Position numbers and translations under genes: made by a program. The notes under the pieces are model-generated. The model worked only from the letters and a program-made list of their open reading frames with translations. It made no database searches and was not told where the DNA came from. A DNA stretch of 64,000 nucleotides, from assembly GCF_038806765.1 (NCBI RefSeq), contig NZ_CP152389.1:2976001-3040000 (forward strand), read 5' to 3'. Below, one piece after another: positions 35,555-44,369 of this stretch. The DNA comes from Mucilaginibacter sp. CSA2-8R (GTDB lineage Bacteria > Bacteroidota > Bacteroidia > Sphingobacteriales > Sphingobacteriaceae). Position 1 is the first letter of the stretch. Every line of letters begins with the position of its first letter.

Positions 35555-36691
35555 TTAAGCAGCTAAGGTTTGATAAATTTGATGCAGGGCTTCCAGTACA
35601 CGGTCAATCTCGTGCCGGGTGTTAAACTTGCTGAATGAGAAACGGATATGGTCCTGATCATCAGCGGCAGCAATGGCCTGTAGCACGTGCGAAGCTGAAC
35701 CGGTAGAACAGGCACTCCCGCCCGATACCGCAATGCCGGCATCGTCCAAACATCGCAGCAGGTTGGGGCCGTAGCTTAATGCTGGTAAGCCTACATTTAA
35801 TACGGTGTAAAGACTTTGCTGTGCGCTGGCCGAATTACCGTTAAACGTTACGCCGGGCACCTCGCTGGTTAAGCGGGAAATCATGTAGTTTTTTAGATTT
35901 TGGATGTGCTGATGGTGCTCGTCGATATGGCTATAAGCAATCTCTAAAGCTTTGGTAAGCCCTACAATACCGTGGATGTTTTCGGTACCGGCACGTAAGC
36001 GGCCTTCCTGTCCGCCGCCATGTATGAGCTGCGACAGCTGGATGCCCTTACGACAAAATATAAACCCTACCCCTTTTGGGCCATGGAATTTGTGCGCCGA
36101 TGCCGCCAGAAAATGCACTTTTAGTTTTTGCATATTGAGCCGGTAGTGCCCCATGGTTTGTACCGTATCGGTATGAAAAAGCGCATCGTAACGCTCGCTT
36201 ATTTCGCCTATTTGAGCGATGTCGTTCAGGTTGCCAATCTCGTTGTTGGCATGCATTACCGATACCAGGCTGCGCGGATGAGTTTGCAGCAACTGCTCCA
36301 AGTGGCCCAGGTCGAGGTTGCCTTTAGCATCATGTTTAATAAAACTTATTTTAATGAGCCCTTTACGTTGCAGATTACTTAACGTATGTAATACTGCATG
36401 ATGCTCAAACCGGGTAGTGATAACATGCTGTATGCCATAGCCATGTACGGCTGTAAGTATAGCTGTATTATCAGCCTCGGTACCGCCCGAGGTAAACACA
36501 ATTTCTTCGGGCAACGCGCCAATTAAACCGGCAATAGTTGCTCTGCACTGCTCAATAGCCTGCCGGGCCTGACGCCCCTGTGCATGGTGCGACGACGGGT
36601 TGCCGTAATGGTTTAGCAGGTACGGTGTCATGGCATTAAACACTTCGGCGTCGAGTGGTGTGGTGGCTGCGTTGTCTAAATAAATACTCAT
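35555..36691 (-). CDS. cysteine desulfurase (NifS/IscS-type)
   Basis: 378 residues from ATG 36691 (MSIYLDNAATTPLD); the upstream in-frame extension runs through leader sequence and is rejected. PLP-enzyme landmarks: FTSGGTEADN, SVMHANNEIGN, the PLP lysine in SAHKFHGPKGVGF and the active-site cysteine loop GGSACSTGSASH. It removes sulfur from cysteine, for Fe-S clusters or tRNA thiolation. No iscU/iscR neighbours are present. Instead it follows a SAM-I riboswitch and precedes a thioredoxin-like gene, pointing to sulfur-source utilisation rather than housekeeping Fe-S assembly. Confidence 0.93.
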   Translation of the reverse strand: MSIYLDNAATTPLDAEVFNAMTPYLLNHYGNPSSHHAQGRQARQAIEQCRATIAGLIGALPEEIVFTSGGTEADNTAILTAVHGYGIQHVITTRFEHHAVLHTLSNLQRKGLIKISFIKHDAKGNLDLGHLEQLLQTHPRSLVSVMHANNEIGNLNDIAQIGEISERYDALFHTDTVQTMGHYRLNMQKLKVHFLAASAHKFHGPKGVGFIFCRKGIQLSQLIHGGGQEGRLRAGTENIHGIVGLTKALEIAYSHIDEHHQHIQNLKNYMISRLTSEVPGVTFNGNSASAQQSLYTVLNVGLPALSYGPNLLRCLDDAGIAVSGGSACSTGSASHVLQAIAAADDQDHIRFSFSKFNTRHEIDRVLEALHQIYQTLAA

Positions 36692-36772
36692 AGCTTTTGT
36701 ATGCTGCTTGTTAAAAATTGGAAAGTCTTGTAAATCAAACCCAGAGAAGGCTGCAGCACAGCACAACAATTT

Positions 36773-36794
36773 TAACAAGCAGGAGCACTTGTTA
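36773..36794 (-). other. stem-loop just after the SAM riboswitch
   Basis: TAACAAG / CTTGTTA, 7-bp stem with an 8-nt loop (UGCUCCUG on the minus-strand RNA), immediately 3-prime of the riboswitch P1 stem. It is in the right place for an expression platform, but no U-tract follows, so the mode of control is unclear. Confidence 0.4.
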
Positions 36795-36795
36795 T

Positions 36796-36907
36796 CTTAT
36801 CTTTCTTTTGCATTAGCAAAAGCAGGAATTAGCACCTTATGCAGCTTAAAAAGCCGTATAGGTTGCCAAGACGTCGCAGGGCCTTTCCCTCAGTCTTTCT
36901 GGATAAG
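36796..36907 (-). promoter_or_regulatory. SAM-I (S-box) riboswitch
   Basis: The minus-strand RNA shows the S-box core in order: P1 strand CTTATCCAGA, GAGGGAAAGGCCC, CTTGGCAACC, then AAGGTGCTAATTCC, and GAAAGATAAG closing P1. These match the conserved SAM-I aptamer segments, including the GNRA-like and k-turn positions. It lies 104 nt before the cysteine desulfurase ATG. SAM binding normally turns expression off, so the operon should be expressed at low methionine/SAM. Confidence 0.93.
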
Positions 36908-37087
36908 TTGACAAAGAACTATCGTTTACAGCAGCAAATATAGCCCAAAAAATATAATTCCTATAGAATTTGTAGATATTTTTATTTTTAGATGTTTTGA
37001 TGACAAACGACAGTTTCGCCTATGAATTGGAGAGCGCAGATTTAATGGCCAAAACTGCCCAGAAATAGCGTTCGGCTTAAACAAAAT

Positions 37088-37127
37088 TCGCTGCAAGTCT
37101 GTGCTTTAAAGCACAGACTTGCAGCGA
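37088..37127 (-). terminator. terminator after the GH43 gene
   Basis: A perfect 40-bp palindrome (20-nt arms, starting TCGCTGCAAG, no spacer so a small loop forms at TTAA) 28 bp downstream of the GH43 stop. It separates the GH43 unit from the riboswitch-controlled operon. Confidence 0.7.
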
Positions 37128-37155
37128 TATGTAATGCTATAAATAAAGCTTTTTT

Positions 37156-38535
37156 TTATTTAGCTGGATTTACCTTCCACCAGTCAAAATAAAACAGGTC
37201 TTTTTCTCCTTTAAAAACAAAGTACACATCATGTACGCCTTTAACATTTTTAAGAGGACTGGTTACATTGCCAAATACATCGCCCTGGGCAACATTGTTT
37301 ACGTTAACCACCCCCACTAAAGGGCCATCAATTTTATCCGTATGCACTTCCATCTTGCCGCCGCGTAACGCCGCTACACAAACCTCAATAGCCGAAGCAC
37401 CCGATGCAAAATCAACGCCCTGTACTTTTAGATAGTCGCCATTATTTATAGAACTCACAAAGATGCGTTCAGCTTTCTTTTTCCCTTTATCCCAAGACAC
37501 GTTACGCTCCCACTCGGTTACGTTATCCGTTTTTAGGCCTTCACTGTAGGCGATGGTTTCGGCCTCAACCTTGCTGTAAGGATTTAACGTGCCGCGCTGT
37601 TTAACGCCGGTTACCGACCAAAACGGCAAATGCTTAATTGTACCGTCGGGGTTAAACGTTAATTCTTCGAGCGATACCGACCGGCGTTCATAATGCTTTG
37701 ACACGGTTTGCTTCATGATATTATAATTGAAGCCGAAAACGTACCAGGTGCCTTTGTAATTGATAATGCCCGGATGGTTGCCTGACGAACGCGGGTCGCC
37801 ATCCATAATGCTGCCACCGTACTCCCATGGGCCGGTTGCGCTTTTACCCATAGCATACCCTATCCCTTCGGGGCAGCAGGTTGAGGCATATGCCATGTAA
37901 TATTTACCATCGCGCTTAAATGCCCAGGGGCCTTCCTGGTAATGGAATGGGTCGGCCTTACCGGCCACTTTGGCTATAGAAGGGTCTTTAATGATCTCGC
38001 CTGAATACGAAATCATATCCGGGTTTAGTTTTACGTAGTATAAATTGGGGTTGCCCCAGTACAGGTAGGCTTGCCCGTCATCGTCAATTAAAACCGTCGG
38101 GTCGATATCGTCTTTACTATTTTTAATCAGCGGCTTTCCTATCGCGTCTTTAAACGGCCCGTACGGGCTATCAGACACCAGCACACCGATGCCTACATTG
38201 TTGGGCAAAGGGCAGTACAAATAAAATTTGTTATTGCGGTGCACGCACTGCAGTGCCCAGGCCCCGTTATCAATACCGCCCCATTTAAAATCTTTTACAG
38301 AGGCTATAGCGCCGCGGTCGGTCCAATTTACCATATCGGTAGAGGTATACAGCAGCCAGTTCTGCATTTTAAAGCCAAATGCATCATCCTCATCATGGCC
38401 GGTGTATAAAAACACGGTGTCGTGGTAAACCAGCGGTGCCGGATCGGCCGTAAACTTGGTTTGAATAATAGGGTTTTGGCCAAACGCAGTGGCCGCCATG
38501 GCGCAGAGCATGGCAAAGATGCTTAAGGTTTTCAT
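37156..38535 (-). CDS. GH43 family glycoside hydrolase with C-terminal CBM6-like module
   Basis: 459 residues with a signal peptide (1-19). The five-bladed propeller of GH43 is indicated by DPAPLVYHDTVFLYTGHDED (general base Asp), IDPTVLIDDDGQAYLYWGN (pKa-modulating Asp) and YQEGPWAFKRDGKYY (general acid Glu). The region after about 320 (KVEAETIAYSEGLKTDN) resembles a CBM6-type carbohydrate-binding module. Likely a beta-xylosidase or alpha-L-arabinofuranosidase acting in the periplasm. A single-gene unit with its own terminator. Confidence 0.93.
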   Translation of the reverse strand: MKTLSIFAMLCAMAATAFGQNPIIQTKFTADPAPLVYHDTVFLYTGHDEDDAFGFKMQNWLLYTSTDMVNWTDRGAIASVKDFKWGGIDNGAWALQCVHRNNKFYLYCPLPNNVGIGVLVSDSPYGPFKDAIGKPLIKNSKDDIDPTVLIDDDGQAYLYWGNPNLYYVKLNPDMISYSGEIIKDPSIAKVAGKADPFHYQEGPWAFKRDGKYYMAYASTCCPEGIGYAMGKSATGPWEYGGSIMDGDPRSSGNHPGIINYKGTWYVFGFNYNIMKQTVSKHYERRSVSLEELTFNPDGTIKHLPFWSVTGVKQRGTLNPYSKVEAETIAYSEGLKTDNVTEWERNVSWDKGKKKAERIFVSSINNGDYLKVQGVDFASGASAIEVCVAALRGGKMEVHTDKIDGPLVGVVNVNNVAQGDVFGNVTSPLKNVKGVHDVYFVFKGEKDLFYFDWWKVNPAK

Positions 38536-38552
38536 ACAACTGGTTTATTATG

Positions 38553-38579
38553 GTAGCCGCCCCTAGGATGAGCGGCTAC
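38553..38579 (-). other. stem-loop between TlpA-like and GH43 genes
   Basis: GTAGCCGC / GCGGCTAC (8 bp) flanks an 11-nt loop, in the 5-prime region of the GH43 gene and about 100 bp downstream of the preceding minus-strand gene. Could be a terminator for the latter or an mRNA leader hairpin; no U-run. Confidence 0.35.
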
Positions 38580-38681
38580 ACACTACAAATATGCCCAGGA
38601 TAAATAAAACTGTAGTTGAATAATGTAGCAATTTTGTTGAAATATTGAGGTTACAACCCATAAAACCAGGCCTGACGACTA

Positions 38682-40178
38682 TTAGGGTACGAGTTTCTGT
38701 AAATCCTGTACTGTAAGAGATTGCATCCAGGCAATGTTTAGCTTATGGGATATTTTACTGTTTTGGTCTAAACAAAAGTAGCTGGGATAGCCACCTTTAC
38801 CCAGCATGGCCATCAATTCGCTTGACAAGTTTTTGTCAATAAAAATGTGGGTACCGGGTTGTTTCAATTCTATAACTTTAGTCTTCCATCGTTCGAGCGT
38901 TGAGCCATCGGCCGTACACAGGTAAACAAATTCGATAGGTAAACCGGCAGCTTGCGTATGCAGCTTTGCGCTGTAGGGCATATCGCCAAGGCATGGCGCG
39001 CACCAGGTTGCCCATAAATCACAAACTACGGCTTTGCCTTTAAATCGCTGCGCAAATTTGCCTAAAAACTCGGCTGCTTTCATCCCCTTAACGGATGATA
39101 ATGTTGCGCCGAATGCAAACCTGGCCACGGGTGTTCCAATCACAGAATCGGCACTTACATCGCTGCTCTTTTTAAGCGCCTCGTTTAATTTACTTAATTT
39201 ACTTAGCGTGAGCCGCTGTTCATTTTCCACGACGGACTTTACCCAGGGCGTATGTATCTTGCTTAAGATGCTTTTTTGTATCTGCACATTTTCATCAAGA
39301 TTGCGTGCCGTGCTTTTTAAGAACAACCTATCTGCTGCGGGCATTCCCATCAACTCGGCAAACTTTGCGTCGTTGTGTTCCGCTTTCCGGTAATAAGCAT
39401 AATTAAAAAGCGCGTTAGCAAAATTTTCGGCATCGTTAGATACCAGTTTAGGCTTGTGGCTTTTAATTTTATCCCATAACCCGGGCGTAGCGTGTTCGGG
39501 CATCCAGAACCACAGCAGTGTATGGTAGTAATCTGATAGCCGTTCGTTTTCGGGTATCCATGAAAAGGGAGCCGGGTTTAGTTTGACATATTCCTGGTTA
39601 ACCGTCTTGAGCAAATCACTTAACGAATCCAGCTTACTTAAATAATCAGCCTGCGTTGGTTTGAGCGCCTGTATAGCACTGCCAATAGCAAGCTGATCCT
39701 TTCGTTTATACAATACTTTATTATTCATCCAGGCAGTAAGAGCTCCGTCATTGCCGGAGTACATTACTCCCTTACCATTAAACTGCACATTTTTCTTTTT
39801 TAGTTGCGCAAAATCAAGCGTTAAGTTTAAACCGCGGTTTAGGTATAAGCCGGCATAAAAATAGTCGCCCACGCTAAGCCAAACCTGCTGATAGGGAAAC
39901 GGATAAGGCAGCTTTACTTCAAAACTACCATCGGCTTTAATGGCCGTAGTACCTTCTTGCTGCATTTGCCCCATAGGCTCAACTAAACTGTAAGAAACCT
40001 GTAAAGCCGGCAAATCATTATTGGTAAAGTTAACGATCTTGCCTTTAATTATCGGCGGACTGGTTTTGAAAAAGTAGATGTTAAATGCAGGGTCGGACAG
40101 CGAAACGGGTTGTTTTACAGGCTGAGCAAAGCCGAGTTTTACCAATAGCAAAAAGCTTAATAAAAGTGACAGGCGCAT
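38682..40178 (-). CDS. TlpA-family thioredoxin-like protein with large N-terminal domain
   Basis: 498 residues from MRLSLLLSFLLLVKLGFAQ (signal peptide). The first 340 residues form a beta-rich then helical domain without recognised motifs. The C-terminal thioredoxin fold has the active site DLWATWCAPCLGDMPYS (CAPC). Proteins of this build (DUF4369/TlpA-like) are abundant in Bacteroidota and often sit near SusCD genes. It is monocistronic here. Periplasmic disulfide reductase role inferred from the motif. Confidence 0.88.
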   Translation of the reverse strand: MRLSLLLSFLLLVKLGFAQPVKQPVSLSDPAFNIYFFKTSPPIIKGKIVNFTNNDLPALQVSYSLVEPMGQMQQEGTTAIKADGSFEVKLPYPFPYQQVWLSVGDYFYAGLYLNRGLNLTLDFAQLKKKNVQFNGKGVMYSGNDGALTAWMNNKVLYKRKDQLAIGSAIQALKPTQADYLSKLDSLSDLLKTVNQEYVKLNPAPFSWIPENERLSDYYHTLLWFWMPEHATPGLWDKIKSHKPKLVSNDAENFANALFNYAYYRKAEHNDAKFAELMGMPAADRLFLKSTARNLDENVQIQKSILSKIHTPWVKSVVENEQRLTLSKLSKLNEALKKSSDVSADSVIGTPVARFAFGATLSSVKGMKAAEFLGKFAQRFKGKAVVCDLWATWCAPCLGDMPYSAKLHTQAAGLPIEFVYLCTADGSTLERWKTKVIELKQPGTHIFIDKNLSSELMAMLGKGGYPSYFCLDQNSKISHKLNIAWMQSLTVQDLQKLVP

Positions 40179-40427
40179 GGTTGGGTGTTTTGATTGCTGT
40201 AAGTTAAGCAATTATGTTGGTTTTGAACTGGGTACCAACATTCAGAAACAAACAATTCTTTTAATTGAATTAACCAGATATTGGACTTTCCGTTTTACCG
40301 TTCCTATGCCCGGGCATGCCATCACTATCCGCCTTATTTCAGCGTCCTGATAAAAGGGTTTGTGGCACGGCTTTACGGAGATCTGTTGCTTTTCAGGATA
40401 CATTTATCCGGGCGGACAAGTGCTTAA

Positions 40428-41165
40428 TTAAAAAACCTGGTTGAAGACCACCCGCTGTGTTACGATTGTTGCTACAGGCTTCCCATTAAGCAGGCCCGGA
40501 GCATGATCACCTTTTATCGACTTAATACAACGCAAGGCTTCGGTATCCAAACTGCTGTCTACCGGTTTGGCCACGTAGTAATCTTTGGTATGACCATGCT
40601 CATCTACGGTAAAAGCTATCATAACAACTCCCAACGCCCCGCGGCGCATAGCATCGGCCGGAAAACGTAGCCCACGCACCAGCGCTCTTCCTTTTACGTC
40701 GTTGCCTGGCAAATAAAAAGGTACGCGGTCGAGCCGGACAGAAACCTGTTGCCCGTTTTGCAGGATGATATTATCGACACTATCTTGTGCAACCGGCTTA
40801 TGGTATACAAACTGCCCGGTATCAAAATTATAAACGTTTTCTTTTTCACCGAAGCGGTCAGTATATGTCCACTCGCCTACCGGCTTGCCGTTTTTGTAAC
40901 TGCCCTGTACCGCTACCTTGTTCTGGTAATTATACTCCTGCCATACATTATCTTTCAGGTTATCTTTATAAAAGCCGGAGGTAAGCAAGCGGCCTTCACG
41001 CGTACTGACCTGGTAAGGGCCATGCTTAATTTTTTTATCGCTTTTAAGTACGGTAAAGGTTTCGCGAGACGAGCCGCCCTCAACTGTGTGTGAAATCTCT
41101 TTAACCGGCTGCGCCATCAGTTTTAAAGAACTCAACAGGCTTAATAATAATATCAGCTTTTTCAT
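40428..41165 (-). CDS. TonB-like energy transducer domain protein with MORN-type repeats
   Basis: 245 residues from ATG 41165. Signal peptide (MKKLILLLSLLSSLKLMAQ), then repeated YxxGxxxGxW-like units at about 50-110 (GPYQVSTREGRLLTSG, GSYKNGKPVGEWTY) as in MORN/toxin-antitoxin repeats, and a C-terminal TonB-like domain (RFPADAMRRGALGVVMIAFTVDEHG). Such proteins are common in Bacteroidota but lack the N-terminal membrane anchor of true TonB, so energy transduction is uncertain. Confidence 0.8.
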   Translation of the reverse strand: MKKLILLLSLLSSLKLMAQPVKEISHTVEGGSSRETFTVLKSDKKIKHGPYQVSTREGRLLTSGFYKDNLKDNVWQEYNYQNKVAVQGSYKNGKPVGEWTYTDRFGEKENVYNFDTGQFVYHKPVAQDSVDNIILQNGQQVSVRLDRVPFYLPGNDVKGRALVRGLRFPADAMRRGALGVVMIAFTVDEHGHTKDYYVAKPVDSSLDTEALRCIKSIKGDHAPGLLNGKPVATIVTQRVVFNQVF

Positions 41166-41421
41166 CAATTGTGAACAGAATGGTTTAAGTACTGCTTCGT
41201 CAGCGATGTAAATATAGCTTTTACCGTCAAAAACATTACTATGATTTCAGGAGTATCGCAACTGACTTTACACTTTTTGAGCTGATACCGCGCAGCCTAC
41301 CGGAAGCCGCGCCTATGTACGACTTTGATAAACTACTGCAGTTGCCTGCAGCTCCGCATAAAACCAGAGGAGATAAACTGTTATCAATTAAATTTTCCGG
41401 GACAAACATCAACCATCTTCT

Positions 41422-42114
41422 TCAACCCCAGAAACCTTTAATTTTAATATTGAAATGGCCAAGGCTTTTAAGCACTTTACGCAAACGTACTACCAGGGCC
41501 TTGTTGCCTGTAAGGTAAAAAGATGTATGGTCGGTACAATATTGCTCAGTTAAAAGCCAGTTAACAAGCGCATCCTCGTTTAAATGCAATGCGGGCGACC
41601 ATGGAAAATAGCTTTTTAATAACTGACCGGTAGCTGCGCTGTCCGTGAGTACGGCGCAGGTAAAGCGAATGGCAGGCAACGTCATTTGACGCAAAGCCAA
41701 GAGGTGTGCCAAACTGGTATTATCGCCCAGAGCTACCACTAAGTGAGTACCATGAGGTGTTTGATGCGTGCTTTCTGTTTTTAAATACTGCACCGTTTGG
41801 CCAATCGTCAAACTTTTTGCCCAGCAACTGCCAGGCCCGTTATGAGCAGCATCAATAAGCAAAGAGCAGGTGGAGGTTTCGGCATCCCAGCCAAAAGGCG
41901 TGTAATCTCTAAAATACCATTCGCCTACATTAAACTTTATAGCGGGCACTTCGCTCCATTGGTGCATGGCCGCGCCCGGCAGGTGTAAGTCAATTTCTAT
42001 GAGCGGCGAGTTAGGCCAGTATCGTATATCCAGCACTTTACCTTGCTTTAAAAGCCGATGATTTATTACATTTTGTACTTTATTTTTAAACTGACGAGCA
42101 ATAGACAATTCCAT
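41422..42114 (-). CDS. siderophore-interacting protein (FAD-dependent ferric reductase)
   Basis: 230 residues from ATG 42114 (MELSIARQFKNKV). The FAD-binding motif appears as WYFRDYTPFGWD (R-x-Y-T), with a C-terminal NAD(P)-binding-like half (HLVVALGDNTSLAHLLAL). Members of this family reduce ferric siderophores in the cytoplasm. It lies 76 bp downstream of an AraC gene on the same strand, probably its regulator. No siderophore receptor is adjacent. Confidence 0.8.
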   Translation of the reverse strand: MELSIARQFKNKVQNVINHRLLKQGKVLDIRYWPNSPLIEIDLHLPGAAMHQWSEVPAIKFNVGEWYFRDYTPFGWDAETSTCSLLIDAAHNGPGSCWAKSLTIGQTVQYLKTESTHQTPHGTHLVVALGDNTSLAHLLALRQMTLPAIRFTCAVLTDSAATGQLLKSYFPWSPALHLNEDALVNWLLTEQYCTDHTSFYLTGNKALVVRLRKVLKSLGHFNIKIKGFWG

Positions 42115-42190
42115 GTGTATCTGATTTATTAACACAAAGAAACCGCCATTGTACGTTAAAAAAAATAGATGGATTAGCGTAAAGATAGGA

Positions 42191-43045
42191 CTATTTACGG
42201 TTTTGTACTCTAAACTCGTTGGCAGGCACACCGGCTACTTTTCTAAAAAGCCGCGAAAAATAGGAATGATCGGTATAACCCAGTTGGTGTGCTATTTCTT
42301 TAACAGTTAACGGACTGTAGTACAACAAACGTTTGGCTTCCATCATCACTTCTTGCTGTATCCAATAAAGAGCAGTAAAGCCGGTGGCCTTTTTAAGCGC
42401 TTCGCTCAAATAGGCTTCAGATACATTTAACCGTTCGGCAAATGCAGCAGGACTTTTTAACGTTCGTATTTCGGCCGTTAACAGCGTACGAAATTGTGCT
42501 GTTATTTGTGTTGCGCGAGACGACTTAATTTCTAAACCCAGACAGCGCTCGTAATGCCCTGCTACGGTAGCTAAAAATGAGGTGAGCAGCGAATGCCACG
42601 CCAATGTGCCTAAAGTGCCATTCTTTTCTTCTTCACATTTAAACTGTAGCAGTAGCAACAACTCGTTAAGTTGTTTAACTTGAGCAACATCAGGACAAAC
42701 GGGCTGCTGTAGTAAAAGATTCCCTTCAAAAACTTTACGGCATTGGGCGTGTATCAAGGCTGTGTCGACCGCAATAAACCAACCATCGGCAACATTACTG
42801 TGCAGGGGCTGATGCACCTGGCTCGGCAAAACATAGTATATAGAACCACCGGGCAAGTGCATCGTTTCGAAATCAATCATGAGCGAAGCCGAACCTTTCT
42901 CTAACAGAAAAAAGATATAATGATCGTCGCGGTGGGCCTCTTGATGTTTAATGTGCTCATTATACCTAACACTGCTCTCGAAGCGCTTAAGAATAACGCC
43001 TTGGTCTGTCCGTTCTTTTAAGATATGTACCGGTATTGGCTTCAT
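42191..43045 (-). CDS. AraC-family transcriptional regulator
   Basis: 284 residues. Cupin sensor in the N-terminal half (DDHYIFFLLEKGSASLMID, PGGSIYYVLPSQVHQ). HTH domain at the C-terminus (FAERLNVSEAYLSEALKKATG and VKEIAHQLGYTDHSYFSRLFRKVAG). Upstream of the siderophore-interacting protein gene on the same strand; likely controls it. No divergent partner. Confidence 0.92.
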   Translation of the reverse strand: MKPIPVHILKERTDQGVILKRFESSVRYNEHIKHQEAHRDDHYIFFLLEKGSASLMIDFETMHLPGGSIYYVLPSQVHQPLHSNVADGWFIAVDTALIHAQCRKVFEGNLLLQQPVCPDVAQVKQLNELLLLLQFKCEEEKNGTLGTLAWHSLLTSFLATVAGHYERCLGLEIKSSRATQITAQFRTLLTAEIRTLKSPAAFAERLNVSEAYLSEALKKATGFTALYWIQQEVMMEAKRLLYYSPLTVKEIAHQLGYTDHSYFSRLFRKVAGVPANEFRVQNRK

Positions 43046-43240
43046 CTGTCAAAAATAATATTTTGAGCTGCTTGCTACTGTTTTTCGCCTTTTCTTTGCG
43101 TGTTAATGTATTGCGAAGACTAAACCTAATGATAGAATATGCCCCCGTTATGTACCACTCTAAGCTAAGTATTCCAAAAATTTATTGGGCCGCTAAAACA
43201 TAAAATTACACATATCAACTTTCGTCAATCAAAAAAATTA

Positions 43241-43828
43241 ATGTCCTTTACGCCTACCATGACCGAATTGGAGCAATACATTCATCAGCACTTTGCCATG
43301 AGCGTTGAAGACTGCGAAAAGGTAAGCAGTCTCTTTTATACAGAAACGCTTAAAAAAGGGGATTACTTTTTACGATCAGGTACGCACTGCAATAAGCTTA
43401 GCTTTATTCGGGATGGCATTTTAAGGGTGTACGTCACCCTGCCCAATGCCGAGGTAACGCAATGGATAGCTACCCGCGGTTATTTTATGACCGATTTAAA
43501 CTCGTTTTTTTATGGTCAGCCTGGCAGGTTTAATATGCAGGCACTTACAGATACGCCATTATATACCATTGATGCCGACCAATATGCCAGATTAGGTAAA
43601 CTGGTACCGCGATGGAACGATTTTGAAAAACTGTTTATGGGCAGATGTTTTGTAACGCTCGAAAACCGGGTGTTTGATTTGATTGCCCTGCCCGCCGAAG
43701 CCCGCTACCAAAAACTATTTGAACAAAACCGCGATTTATTTAACCAGGTGCCGCTGCAATACCTGGCCTCGATGCTGGGCATGACGCCCGAAACGTTAAG
43801 CCGCATCAGGCGTAAAGCGCTTTCTTGA
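43241..43828 (+). CDS. Crp/Fnr-family transcriptional regulator
   Basis: 195 residues; the start may also be the ATG at 43259 (MTELEQ). A cyclic-nucleotide-binding-like barrel covers 10-130 (LKKGDYFLRSGTHCNKLSFIRDGILRVY) and a winged helix with MLGMTPETLSRIRRK ends the protein. The cAMP phosphate-binding arginine motif is not evident, as in many Bacteroidota members. It is followed by a DUF4260 membrane protein gene, a recurrent pairing that suggests it regulates that gene. Confidence 0.9.
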   Translation: MSFTPTMTELEQYIHQHFAMSVEDCEKVSSLFYTETLKKGDYFLRSGTHCNKLSFIRDGILRVYVTLPNAEVTQWIATRGYFMTDLNSFFYGQPGRFNMQALTDTPLYTIDADQYARLGKLVPRWNDFEKLFMGRCFVTLENRVFDLIALPAEARYQKLFEQNRDLFNQVPLQYLASMLGMTPETLSRIRRKALS

Positions 43829-43890
43829 TTTTTGTCAAGCGCAAGGCCTTATTTAGCATCGTAGGTTTGTATCAACAAAACAAATCAACG

Positions 43891-44280
43891 ATGAATACTA
43901 TAAAATCTATGGCCATCACCCTGCAGGCCGAGGAAGCTGCCATTACCGCTCTTGCTATATACGGTTTAACAAGTTTAGACCTGCATCTGCCACTATGGGC
44001 CTGGGTACTATTGTTTTTTGCTCCGGATTTGTCCATGCTGGGCTACCTTGCAGGTACCCGGACAGGCGCTTTTACTTATAACTTATTTCACCACCGGGCG
44101 GTGGCCGTAGCAATTACAGCTGCCGGTATAGTATTGCATCATGATGCCGTTATTGCAGGCGGATTACTACTTTTTGCACATTCGTCATTTGATCGTATGA
44201 TGGGCTTTGGCTTAAAATATCCCGACAGCTTCAAAAATACGCACTTGGGCAAAATGCAACAGCCGGCCCTGCTACCGTAA
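43891..44280 (+). CDS. DUF4260-type integral membrane protein
   Basis: 129 residues from ATG 43891; the upstream in-frame extension overlaps the Crp gene and is rejected. Four hydrophobic helices and the family pattern LFFAPDLSMLGYLAG, AFTYNLFHHRAV and FAHSSFDRMMGFGLKYPDSFKNTHLG, which match DUF4260. Function unknown. Directly downstream (62 bp) of the Crp/Fnr-type regulator. Confidence 0.85.
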   Translation: MNTIKSMAITLQAEEAAITALAIYGLTSLDLHLPLWAWVLLFFAPDLSMLGYLAGTRTGAFTYNLFHHRAVAVAITAAGIVLHHDAVIAGGLLLFAHSSFDRMMGFGLKYPDSFKNTHLGKMQQPALLP

Positions 44281-44369
44281 GTGTTTAGTCAAATTAGGCC
44301 ATTACCCCCAAAAGACACTGTAATATTGTTAGGCTTATGCATATTTGAGGGCCAATAGGCGACAACATT

